Source: Anaerolineae bacterium (GTDB taxonomy: Bacteria; Chloroflexota; Anaerolineae; DRVO01). From it: a stretch of 19,716 bases of DNA. The position numbers and the translations under genes are program-made. A model generated the notes under the pieces. It did no database searches. It was not told the origin of the DNA and saw nothing but the letters and a program-made list of their open reading frames with translations. Position 1 is the first letter of the stretch, and each line of letters begins with the position of its first letter. Positions 7,243-14,460 of this stretch are shown here, piece after piece. The DNA lies in the NCBI GenBank assembly GCA_012719195.1, contig JAAYAV010000162.1:1-19716 (forward strand), read 5' to 3'.

Positions 7243-8625
7243 ATGCTCTCACACCGGAAACTCACTCGCCGAAGCGCACTGCGGATCACCGCTCTAGCCG
7301 CCTTGAGCGCAGGCGTAGCTGCCTGCGGCGGCGCTACCCCGGCGCCTGCCACGGGAGCTGAGCCGGCCGCTACTACCGCACCGGCGGCCGCCCCGGAGGA
7401 GAAGACCACCGTCCGCTGGCAGGACTGGCCGGACTGGGAGCCCAACCTCGAGCGGATCATGGACAAGTTGGCCGAGGACCTGCCTCAGTACAACTTCGAG
7501 TTCGAGACTCTGGGCGACGGCTTCGAGGACAAGACCATGGCCGCCATGGTCGCCGGCACCGCCCCGGACGTGACCACCGGCTGGGGGCCCATCTTCCGCA
7601 TCTGGGCCGAGAAGGGCCAACTCCTGGACCTCAACCCCTTGGTGGAGCGGGACTTCACCGCCGATCGCATCGGTGACTTCCACAAGTTCCAGTGGGACGG
7701 CATGGTGGCCAAGGACAGCGGCATTCGCTTCGCCGTGCCCTTCTACGTGAACCTCATTTTCCTCTTCTACAACAAGGATGCCTTCGACGAGGCAGGCCTG
7801 GACTACCCGACCGGCGATATGGACCACGACGACTACACCCAGGTCCTCGTCGGAAGCATGAAGCGCGACGGCGACAGGATCACGCGCTGGGGCGGGTCCA
7901 TCGCTCCCACAGCGTACGACCGGTTCCAGGTCCACGTCCAGAGCTACGGCGGCCACGTGGTCAACCCCGACGACTGGACAGAGTGCTGGCTGGGCAAGGA
8001 CGAGTCCCTGGAAGCACTCGAGTGGATCCGCGCCCGGTTGTGGGACGACAACTCCCTGGCTCAGCCCCTGCAGCTTCAGGGCATCGGCCAGGCCACCGGT
8101 ACGCAGGCCGGCCCCTGGGCGGCCGGGATGCTCGCCACCGAAGAGGGCGGCATGGGCGCCATCGCCTTCTACGCCAACGAGAGCCCCTTCAAGTTCGCTC
8201 TGACTCACCTACCCGAGGGCCCGGCGCGACGCTCCACCTTGGGTACCACCGACGGCTACGCCATCTACAAGGGCAGCCAGAACCCCGAAGGCGCCTGGGA
8301 TCTGCTGCAGTTCCTCACCGATGACTACTTCCAGACCATGGTTACCGAGACCTGGGGCGGCATCCCGGCCCGGCAGTCCCTTATCCCGAACTGGAAGGAG
8401 CTCATCATCAAGAGCTTCCCGGTCCTGGAAGACTCCAACATGGACGCCATCCTCGAAGCCCTGGAGTGGGGCTATCCCATGACGACCGAGGAGTTCAAGG
8501 TCCACTCCGAGTCGCAGACGGCCATCATCGCCGCCCTGGAGAAGGTCTTCTCCGTGGGCGACACGCCGGTGGACTACTTCATCCAGGTGGCCGAGGAAGT
8601 TACCGCCATCAACCGCGAGGGCTGA
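7243..8625 (+). CDS. ABC transporter sugar-binding lipoprotein 1 (extracellular solute-binding protein family 1)
   Basis: A 460-residue solute-binding protein for a CUT1-type ABC importer, expected to be lipid-anchored outside the membrane and to deliver a sugar or oligosaccharide to the permeases just downstream. Seen: an N-terminal signal with twin arginines (TRRSAL, Arg9-Arg10), a hydrophobic stretch and a lipobox ending GVAAC (Cys28), then an Ala/Pro/Thr linker and a family 1 domain with MVAGTAPDV and late GTTDGYAIYKG and WDLLQFL blocks. The RR signal suggests Tat export, so folding before export is possible. The ATG at 7243 has AGGAGG five bases upstream; an in-frame TTG at 7156 coincides with the promoter and is rejected. 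It is paralogous to the gene at 10673-12043. The ligand is unknown; many aromatic residues (RWQDWPDW) fit a sugar ligand. Confidence 0.93.
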   Translation: MLSHRKLTRRSALRITALAALSAGVAACGGATPAPATGAEPAATTAPAAAPEEKTTVRWQDWPDWEPNLERIMDKLAEDLPQYNFEFETLGDGFEDKTMAAMVAGTAPDVTTGWGPIFRIWAEKGQLLDLNPLVERDFTADRIGDFHKFQWDGMVAKDSGIRFAVPFYVNLIFLFYNKDAFDEAGLDYPTGDMDHDDYTQVLVGSMKRDGDRITRWGGSIAPTAYDRFQVHVQSYGGHVVNPDDWTECWLGKDESLEALEWIRARLWDDNSLAQPLQLQGIGQATGTQAGPWAAGMLATEEGGMGAIAFYANESPFKFALTHLPEGPARRSTLGTTDGYAIYKGSQNPEGAWDLLQFLTDDYFQTMVTETWGGIPARQSLIPNWKELIIKSFPVLEDSNMDAILEALEWGYPMTTEEFKVHSESQTAIIAALEKVFSVGDTPVDYFIQVAEEVTAINREG

Positions 8626-8669
8626 TCGTCTCCGGCGACCGAGCGCCTGTCTCGAGTCGTCCTGCCTGT

Positions 8670-8697
8670 GCAGGGGCGCATATTGGTGCGCCCCTGC
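8670..8697 (+). promoter_or_regulatory. Perfect intercistronic hairpin after binding-protein gene 1
   Basis: GCAGGGGCGCA (8670-8680) and its exact complement (8687-8697) flank the six-base loop TATTGG, giving an 11-bp stem of very high stability. It lies 44 bases after the binding-protein stop and about 40 bases before the permease start. There is no U-tract, so its likely role is partial termination or 3'-end protection of the binding-protein message, which would keep that protein in excess of the permeases. That role is inferred from similar intercistronic hairpins such as those between malE and malF. Confidence 0.75.
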
Positions 8698-8739
8698 CGA
8701 CATCTGCGACCTTCCGGATCGTTCCCAAGGAGGTGATCA

Positions 8740-9681
8740 TTGGCGCAAGCCATCGGCAGCACCAAGGGAGCAGTCGTCGACCGGCGGCGGCACCTCTCTC
8801 AGAGAGCCAAAGAGGAAATCGCCGGCTATCTGTTCATCAGCCCCTGGATCGTGGGCTTCCTGATCTTCACAGCCGGAGCCATGATCTTCTCTCTCGGCCT
8901 GGTCTTCTTCAAGACCGATCTGCTCACGGGCTTCAACTTCTACGGCCTGCGGAACATCACCAAGATGCTGTCCGACCCGCTCTACCACAAGAGCCTGCAG
9001 GTCACGTCGTACTACGCCTTCGCCGTGGTGCCGCTGAGCCTGGCCATCGGCCTCATCATCGCCCTGGGGCTCAACCAGGGGCTGCCCGCCCAGAGCCTCT
9101 GGCGGACGCTCTACTATCTGCCCTCGGTGACCTCCGGTATCGCCGTGGCCATGCTCTGGATGTGGATCTTCCACCCCGACGCCGGTCTGCTGAATCAGGC
9201 CTTGCTCATGGCAGGCATCGAGGGGCCGCGGTGGCTCTACTCTGAGAACTGGGCTGTGCCTGCCTTCATCATCATGGGAGCCTGGGGCGCGGGCGGCAAC
9301 ATGCTGCTCTACCTGGCCGGTCTGCAGGGCATCCCTACCCATCTCTACGAGGCCGCCCGCATCGACGGGGCCAGCTCTCTCCGCACCTTCTGGGCCATCA
9401 CCATTCCTATGCTATCGCCGACCATCTTCTTCAATCTCATCATGGGCATCATCGGATCGTTCCAGATCTTCACCCAGGCCCTGGTGATGACATCGGGCGG
9501 ACCCAACAACGCCACCCTGACCATCATGCTCTACCTCTACCGCAAGGGTTTCGAGCAGTTCCAGTTCGGCTACGCCTCCGCCATCGCCTGGTCGCTCTTC
9601 GTGATTGTGCTGCTGCTGACGCTTCTCGTGTTCCGCAGCTCAGCGGTCTGGGTCTACTACGAGGGGGAGGTGCGGAAGTGA
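8740..9681 (+). CDS. ABC transporter permease, MalF/UgpA-type
   Basis: A 313-residue inner-membrane permease of a CUT1 carbohydrate importer. Seen: about six hydrophobic segments (first near residues 29-56) and the EAA loop that contacts the ATPase, beginning EAARIDGAS at residue 204 and continuing to IPMLSP. The TTG start at 8740 is supported by an almost full anti-16S match (AAGGAGGTGA) six bases upstream; no ATG in frame fits as well. The stop overlaps the start of the second permease (GTGA), so the two are translationally coupled. No ATPase gene is present in the window. CUT1 systems often share a housekeeping MsmK/UgpC-like ATPase encoded elsewhere, which is the likely case here. Confidence 0.95.
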   Translation: MAQAIGSTKGAVVDRRRHLSQRAKEEIAGYLFISPWIVGFLIFTAGAMIFSLGLVFFKTDLLTGFNFYGLRNITKMLSDPLYHKSLQVTSYYAFAVVPLSLAIGLIIALGLNQGLPAQSLWRTLYYLPSVTSGIAVAMLWMWIFHPDAGLLNQALLMAGIEGPRWLYSENWAVPAFIIMGAWGAGGNMLLYLAGLQGIPTHLYEAARIDGASSLRTFWAITIPMLSPTIFFNLIMGIIGSFQIFTQALVMTSGGPNNATLTIMLYLYRKGFEQFQFGYASAIAWSLFVIVLLLTLLVFRSSAVWVYYEGEVRK

Positions 9682-10553
9682 GCGCACGTGCTGCTGCCCG
9701 CCGACCCGGCCTGAACCGCTATCGCTTCCTGCGCATCTTCTGGCGAGTCGTCCTCCTGCTGGTGGTGGCGATCGGCTCCGTCATCTTCATCCTCCCCTTC
9801 GTCTGGATGGTGTCGACGTCGTTCAAGGCCACTGACGAAGTACTGCGCTTCCCGCCCATCTGGATTCCGGCCAGCCTGCGCTTCGAGAACTACATCGAGC
9901 CCTGGGCGCGCCTGCCCTTCAGCACCTACTACAAGAACACCATCACGGTAGTGGCGCTCAACCTGGTGGGCACGCTGCTCTCCAGTTCGCTGGTTGCGTT
10001 TGGCTTTGCCCGCCTGCGCTTCCGGGGGCGCAACATTCTCTTCCTGATCCTGCTGAGCACCATGATGCTGCCTAGCCAGGTGACGCTGGTGCCCACCTAC
10101 TACCTCTTCGCCAAGCTGGGCTGGGTCAACTCGCTCCGGCCACTGATCATCCCCGTCTTCTTCGGCAGCGCATTCAACATCTTCCTGCTGCGGCAGTTCG
10201 CCATGACAGTGCCCCTGGAGCTGGACGACGCCGCCAAGATTGACGGGTGCGGCTACTTGGCCACCTACTGGCGCATTGTCATGCCGCTCATGCGGCCGGC
10301 GCTGGGCGTCATCGCCATCTTCCAGTTCACCAACGACTGGAACGACTTCTTCAGCGCCCTCATCTACCTCAACAGCCCCAAGAACTTCACCATCGCCCTC
10401 GGCCTCCGTACCCTGCAGTCCACCATCCTCTACGTGCCCATGCAGCAGGTCATGGCCATGACCCTGATCACCATGATCCCGGTCCTGGCGGTATTCTTGA
10501 TCGCGCAGCGCAAGTTCATCCAGGGCATCGTGATCACTGGGGTGAAGGGTTAG
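9678..10553 (+). CDS. ABC transporter permease, MalG/UgpE-type
   Basis: The 291-residue partner permease of the same importer. Seen: an N-terminal hydrophobic segment after about 20 basic residues, VWMVSTSFK typical of MalG-type proteins near residue 34, and the EAA-type loop as DDAAKIDGCGY from residue 183 through to VMPLMRP. The first position of the EAA triplet is Asp, a common conservative variant in this subunit. The GTG start at 9678 overlaps the TGA of the first permease, with GGGGGAGG upstream. The next gene, the second binding protein, starts 119 bp later and appears to have its own promoter. Confidence 0.95.
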   Translation: MSARAAARRPGLNRYRFLRIFWRVVLLLVVAIGSVIFILPFVWMVSTSFKATDEVLRFPPIWIPASLRFENYIEPWARLPFSTYYKNTITVVALNLVGTLLSSSLVAFGFARLRFRGRNILFLILLSTMMLPSQVTLVPTYYLFAKLGWVNSLRPLIIPVFFGSAFNIFLLRQFAMTVPLELDDAAKIDGCGYLATYWRIVMPLMRPALGVIAIFQFTNDWNDFFSALIYLNSPKNFTIALGLRTLQSTILYVPMQQVMAMTLITMIPVLAVFLIAQRKFIQGIVITGVKG

Positions 10554-10566
10554 GCAGCCCCGGGGT

Positions 10567-10595
10567 TTGGCGTTCCCGGACAGAAGCGGTAGACT
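10567..10595 (+). promoter_or_regulatory. Probable internal promoter before binding-protein gene 2
   Basis: TTGGCG (10567-10572) and TAGACT (10590-10595) are 17 bases apart; each matches consensus at 4 of 6 positions. Transcription would begin near 10602, at the base of an imperfect hairpin (GACCGG at 10602-10607 with CCGGTC at 10626-10631). This would let binding protein 2 be expressed independently of the permeases. Confidence 0.5.
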
Positions 10596-10672
10596 ATAGA
10601 TGACCGGACCGCTCCACCTTACGGCCCGGTCTCTTGGCCGCTGGTTGTACCCTAGCTACAGGAGGACGAGAC

Positions 10673-12043
10673 GTGACCATGAGGCGCCTTTTCACGCGAC
10701 GCGAGGCCCTGCGTGCCTCAGCCCTGGCAGCGCTCAGCTTGGGGGCAGCCGCCTGTGCCGGCGCATCCCCCGAGGCAGCCACTCCTGCCGAGACCGCCGC
10801 GCCCGCAGCCGCGGGAGATCAGATGGTGACCATCCGCTGGCAGGACTGGCCCGACTTCTCGGCCGATATTGACAGCACTGTGAGCATGGCCGAGGAAGCG
10901 AATCCCGGGATCACGGTGGAGTTCGAGCCGCTGGGCGACAACTGGGTGGAGAAGACACTCGCGGCTATGGTCGCCGGGACCGCCCCCGACGTGTTCACCG
11001 CCTGGGAGCCGGAATTCAGCAAGTTCTACGGCAGAGGTCAGATTCTCGACCTTCAGCCTCTGGTGGACCGGGACTTGAGCGAGGAGGACATCGCCGACTT
11101 CCACAAGTGGCAGTGGGACGGCATGCTCAGCTACGACAAGAGCATCCGCTTCGGCATGCCCTACTACGTCAACCTGGTCTTCCTATACTACAGCAAGGCC
11201 GCCTTTGACGAAGCCGGGGAGTCCTATCCCACCCGGGACCTGGACATGGACAGCTACGCCATGATGCTCAACCGGCTGGTGAAGAAGGATGAGGACAGGA
11301 TCACGCGCTGGGGAGGCGAGATCCCTCTCACGTACAACTGGCTCACCATCCACGTCCACGCCTACGGCGGCTACGTGGTGAATCCGCAGGACTGGACCGA
11401 GTGCTGGTTGGGCAACGACGAGGCTCTGGCGGCCATGGAGTGGATTCGGGCTCGCATCTGGGAGGACAATTCCCTGGCGCAGACGGCGCAGTTGCAAGGC
11501 GTGAGCGAGGTGCAGGGCGGCGTTCAGGGGCCTTGGGCGGCCGGGATGATCGCCAGCAAGGAAGACGGCATGGGCAACCTGTCGTACTTCGCCTCGGAGA
11601 GCAGGTTCGATTGGGACATCATGCACCTCCCCAAGGGGCCGGCGCGCCGCGCCACCCTCGGCACCACGGATGGTTGGGGCATCTACAAGGGCACCCCCCA
11701 TCCGGAGGAGGCCTGGCGATTCCTCAATTGGCTTGCCGGGCCTCAGTTCCAGACGGTCATGATGGAATCCTGGGCCGGCATTCCCAATCGTGGTTCACTG
11801 ATTACGAAGTGGCAGGAGATCGCCCGCGCCTCCTATCCGAGCCTGGAGAACGTCACCCTCGACGTTGTCACCGAGGCGCTGGATGAGGGTTACCCCATGC
11901 TCTCCGACCAGTTCAAGAAGCATGCTGAGTCTCAGACCCTTATTGATGCTGCCTTCGAGAAGATCCTCCAGGTCGGCGACACGCGGGTGGACTACCTGAA
12001 GGAGATAGCCGACCAGGTCACCGCCCTGAACCGGGAGGACTAG
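10673..12043 (+). CDS. ABC transporter sugar-binding lipoprotein 2 (paralogue of binding protein 1)
   Basis: A 456-residue family 1 solute-binding lipoprotein. It aligns along its whole length with the protein from 7243-8625, sharing blocks such as RWQDWPD, MVAGTAPDV, DRITRWGG, DWTECWLG and GTTDG, with well over a third of residues identical by eye. Seen: a signal with twin arginines TRREAL (Arg9-Arg10) and lipobox GAAAC (Cys28). The GTG at 10673 is chosen: AGGAGG is seven bases upstream, and this start places Arg9-Arg10 and Cys28 at the same positions as in the paralogue. The ATG two codons later would have a 13-base spacing. The role is probably to feed the same permease pair with a related but different ligand, or to be expressed under other conditions. 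It is followed by two hairpins and the hydrolase genes. Confidence 0.93.
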   Translation: MTMRRLFTRREALRASALAALSLGAAACAGASPEAATPAETAAPAAAGDQMVTIRWQDWPDFSADIDSTVSMAEEANPGITVEFEPLGDNWVEKTLAAMVAGTAPDVFTAWEPEFSKFYGRGQILDLQPLVDRDLSEEDIADFHKWQWDGMLSYDKSIRFGMPYYVNLVFLYYSKAAFDEAGESYPTRDLDMDSYAMMLNRLVKKDEDRITRWGGEIPLTYNWLTIHVHAYGGYVVNPQDWTECWLGNDEALAAMEWIRARIWEDNSLAQTAQLQGVSEVQGGVQGPWAAGMIASKEDGMGNLSYFASESRFDWDIMHLPKGPARRATLGTTDGWGIYKGTPHPEEAWRFLNWLAGPQFQTVMMESWAGIPNRGSLITKWQEIARASYPSLENVTLDVVTEALDEGYPMLSDQFKKHAESQTLIDAAFEKILQVGDTRVDYLKEIADQVTALNRED

Positions 12044-12067
12044 CCGCTCGGCTCGCCATGGACGCCC

Positions 12068-12095
12068 CTCGAGCCCGGCCTGGACCGGGCTCGAG
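12068..12095 (+). promoter_or_regulatory. Perfect hairpin after binding-protein gene 2
   Basis: CTCGAGCCCGG (12068-12078) pairs exactly with CCGGGCTCGAG (12085-12095) around a six-base loop, CCTGGA. It has the same 11-bp stem and 6-base loop layout as the hairpin after binding-protein gene 1, but an unrelated sequence. It begins 25 bases after the stop codon. There is no U-tract, so message stabilisation or partial termination is more likely than full termination. Confidence 0.75.
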
Positions 12096-12112
12096 CACTC
12101 GTTAGCACCGAA

Positions 12113-12145
12113 GATCGCCCGCTGGCGGTTCGAGGGCGGGCGATC
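12113..12145 (+). promoter_or_regulatory. Second hairpin, directly before the alpha/beta hydrolase ribosome binding site
   Basis: GATCGCCCGC (12113-12122) pairs exactly with GCGGGCGATC (12136-12145) around a 13-base loop. The ribosome binding site GGAGGAGG begins five bases after the stem, so the structure could affect ribosome access to the next gene. The loop contains GGTTCGA, which resembles a tRNA T-loop, but no tRNA can be folded here. Confidence 0.6.
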
Positions 12146-12162
12146 GCCCGGAGGAGGATCTC

Positions 12163-13224
12163 TTGCCCGTACGCGGCCGTCTCGGCTCCTACGACGCCAT
12201 CCAGGCCATGCTGGCGGCGCACCCGCCCCGCCTGGCCTTCGACGGCAGTACCCCCGCCGACTATCAGGCTTGGCGGGCTCAGTTCCACGACGCCTACCGC
12301 CGCTGCCTCGGCCCCTGGCCGACACCGGTGGAACCGAACCTTGAGGTCGTCGAGGAGCGCGACTTCCCCGCCTTCACCGCCACCCGGCTGCACTTCGACT
12401 CCGCCCCGGGCGTGGCCGTCTCCGCCTACCTGCTGGTGCCGAAGGGGATCGCACCAGGCGAGAAGCGACCCGGCATCCTCGCCGCCCACGGACACGGCGA
12501 CGGCCGCCACAACGACGGCAAGGACGACCTCCTCGGCTTGGACGGCGGCGACCCGGACCGCGCCGCCTCCATCCGCCGCCAGAACCTCGACTACGCCAAG
12601 CAGGCCGCCGAACGCGGCTACGTCGTCATCGTGCCCGACTGGCTCCCCTTCGGTGAGCGCAAAGCACCCAAGGAGTGGGTGGGCGGGCGTGACCGCTGCA
12701 ACGTGGTGGGCATGGGCTGGGCCTACCTGGGCTACACCATGCTGGGCCAGAACATCTGGGACGGCATGCGCGCCCTGGACATCCTCGCCACCCGGCCGGA
12801 GGTGGACGCCGAGCGCCTGGGCGTGATCGGCCTCTCCTACGGCGGCACCATGACCCTGCACCTGGCCGCCAACGACCCCCGACTCAAGGTGGCGGTCATG
12901 AGCGGCTACCTGAGCACCGTCCGCGGCGATGCCATCACCAAGCGGGGCGGCGGCAACTTCTGCCTGGGCCAGCACGTGCCGGAGCTGCTGCTCTACGGCG
13001 ACATTCCCGATATGGCCGGCCTCATCGCCCCCAAGCCGCTGCTCATCGAGGCGGGGCAAAAGGACACCTGCTTCATCATCGAGGACGCCCGCGCCGCCTA
13101 CCGGCAACTAGAGCGCATCTACCGTGCCGGCGGCCATGCCGACCGCCTCGCCTACGACGAACACCCTTACGAACACCGCTGGCACGGGGTGCTGGCCTGG
13201 GACTGGCTGGAACGCTGGCTCTAG
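12163..13224 (+). CDS. Alpha/beta hydrolase (dienelactone-hydrolase / acetyl-esterase-like)
   Basis: A 353-residue alpha/beta-hydrolase-fold protein, probably an esterase or deacylase acting in the cytoplasm (no signal peptide). Seen: an oxyanion-hole-type block ILAAHGHGDG, the nucleophile elbow GLSYGG with Ser225, an acid candidate in AGQKDT (Asp301) and a histidine candidate in EHRWHG (His341), in the correct order for a Ser-Asp-His triad. The length and the long N-terminal part fit the group often annotated as dienelactone hydrolase, acetylxylan esterase or Abhydrolase_7. The TTG at 12163 is the start, with AGGAGG five bases upstream. It lies 49 bp before the amidohydrolase gene and probably belongs to the same transcript. 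Within this locus, removal of acyl groups from an imported glycan is a reasonable inference, but the substrate is not shown. Confidence 0.85.
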   Translation: MPVRGRLGSYDAIQAMLAAHPPRLAFDGSTPADYQAWRAQFHDAYRRCLGPWPTPVEPNLEVVEERDFPAFTATRLHFDSAPGVAVSAYLLVPKGIAPGEKRPGILAAHGHGDGRHNDGKDDLLGLDGGDPDRAASIRRQNLDYAKQAAERGYVVIVPDWLPFGERKAPKEWVGGRDRCNVVGMGWAYLGYTMLGQNIWDGMRALDILATRPEVDAERLGVIGLSYGGTMTLHLAANDPRLKVAVMSGYLSTVRGDAITKRGGGNFCLGQHVPELLLYGDIPDMAGLIAPKPLLIEAGQKDTCFIIEDARAAYRQLERIYRAGGHADRLAYDEHPYEHRWHGVLAWDWLERWL

Positions 13225-13273
13225 GCCCCGCCGCCGGCCATTATGACGACGACCACTACCGAAGGAGATGATC

Positions 13274-14170
13274 ATGCGAATCTGGGACTGCCACTGCCAC
13301 GTCCGCGGCGATGAGACCGGCGACGAAGTCCTCCGCCACATGGACGCCGCCGGCGTCGAGCGTATCACCCTTTTCAGCCAGTTCCCGCCCGTCTGGGCCT
13401 ACCCGCGCGACTGGAAGGACGCCCTCGGCCTCGACCCGGTGGACTTCACCGGGCGGCCCGCCTGCAAAGGCGGCGACCACGTCCCCTTCCGCCGGGAGGA
13501 CGTCCGCACCAGCATCGAGCACATCGCCAAGGTGCAGGCCGCCGATCCCAGCCGCATCTACGGGATGTTGTGGGCCGAGCCGCGGGCCCCGGGGATCGTC
13601 GAGGAGATCGAGTACGCCATCGTTGACCAAGGTCTGCGCGGTGTGAAGATGATCCCCGACCATTGGTCGCCTGGCGATGAGCTTCTCATGCCCATCTACG
13701 AGAAGATGGAGGAGCTCGGCAAGCCGATCATGTTCCACTCCGGTATCCTCTACGGCTTCGGCGACTCCTCGCAGTACTGCCGGCCGGTGCTCTTCGAGAC
13801 GCTGTTGCACTTCCCCAAGCTGCGCTTCTCCTTGGCGCACATCTCCTGGCCCTGGGTGGACGAGTGCATCGCCACCTTCGGCCGCATGCGCGCCGCCGGC
13901 GGCTACGGCCAGCGTACGCCCCAGATGTGGATAGACACCTGCCGCGGCACGCCCGATGCCTGGCGCGAGGAAGCCCTGCGCAAGGCCATCCCCTTCTGCG
14001 GCATCGAGTACCTCATGTTCGGGGTAGACGGCGTGCCCGAGACCCTGCCCAAGAACGCTCCGGTACACGCACGCAAGGACCTGGACATCCTGCGCAACGT
14101 GATCGGCCTTCCTCAGGAGCAGATCGAGACCTTCTTCTGGGGCGCCGCCGAGCGTTTCTTCGGGGAGTAG
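13274..14170 (+). CDS. Amidohydrolase_2-family metal-dependent hydrolase/decarboxylase
   Basis: A 298-residue TIM-barrel protein of the amidohydrolase superfamily (amidohydrolase_2 group, which includes lactonases such as gluconolactonase-like enzymes and ACMSD-type decarboxylases). Seen: the metal-binding HxH near the start (WDCHCH, His7 and His9), a third ligand candidate in FHSG (His155), AHISW (His189), and a final acidic residue in FGVDG (Asp252). This complete set suggests an active, cytoplasmic metal enzyme. The ATG at 13274 is preferred over the one at 13268, because the ribosome binding site GAAGGAG ends directly at 13267 and would leave no spacing. It follows the alpha/beta hydrolase by 49 bp. 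Possible roles include sugar-lactone or carboxylate hydrolysis; the reaction is not determined from sequence. Confidence 0.9.
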   Translation: MRIWDCHCHVRGDETGDEVLRHMDAAGVERITLFSQFPPVWAYPRDWKDALGLDPVDFTGRPACKGGDHVPFRREDVRTSIEHIAKVQAADPSRIYGMLWAEPRAPGIVEEIEYAIVDQGLRGVKMIPDHWSPGDELLMPIYEKMEELGKPIMFHSGILYGFGDSSQYCRPVLFETLLHFPKLRFSLAHISWPWVDECIATFGRMRAAGGYGQRTPQMWIDTCRGTPDAWREEALRKAIPFCGIEYLMFGVDGVPETLPKNAPVHARKDLDILRNVIGLPQEQIETFFWGAAERFFGE

Positions 14171-14254
14171 AGCGCCGTCATCGGGCGGGAGGGCACGGAG
14201 GCCATCTGCTCCAACAAATTCGGGTTTGGTGGGCTGTTCCACGCTCTGGGGATT

Positions 14255-14377
14255 AACCTAACCCCCTAACCCCCTTCCCTACGCGGGAAGGGGGAACCCT
14301 AACGCGCCTCGTCCATAGGCAGATGGCCCATCCGGCTCCCCCTTCCTTCTTAGGGAAGGGGGGCGGGGGGTTAGGTT
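14255..14377. repeat. Cruciform-like palindromic intergenic element
   Basis: The outer arms AACCTAACCCCC (14255-14266) and its exact complement (14366-14377) enclose two internal hairpins. The first pairs CCCCCTTCCC (14270-14279) with 14285-14294 around a 5-base loop. The second pairs CCCCCTTCC (14338-14346) with 14354-14362. The element lies in the 290-bp gap between the amidohydrolase and the URO-D gene. Elements with this CTAACCCCC/GGGGGTTAG edge are known as dispersed repeats in several environmental lineages (general knowledge). No transposase or gene is present. Confidence 0.75.
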
Positions 14378-14460
14378 CTGCGCAGGGGCCTTCACCCACC
14401 ACACGGCAGGCGGCGGCCGGCCCGACCCTCAACCGGACCATTCACGCCGGAGGAGTCCTC

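Noticed and set aside
12113..12145. tRNA gene suggested by GGTTCGA in a stem-loop
   Set aside because: Only one arm can be formed; no acceptor, D or anticodon arms of the right length are present.
12040..13107. Minus-strand open frame opposite the alpha/beta hydrolase
   Set aside because: Antisense shadow; the plus-strand frame carries a full catalytic triad and ribosome binding site.
14323..14460. Upstream in-frame extension of the URO-D gene
   Set aside because: The extension translates part of the palindromic element; the ATG at 14461 has a strong ribosome binding site and begins the family similarity.
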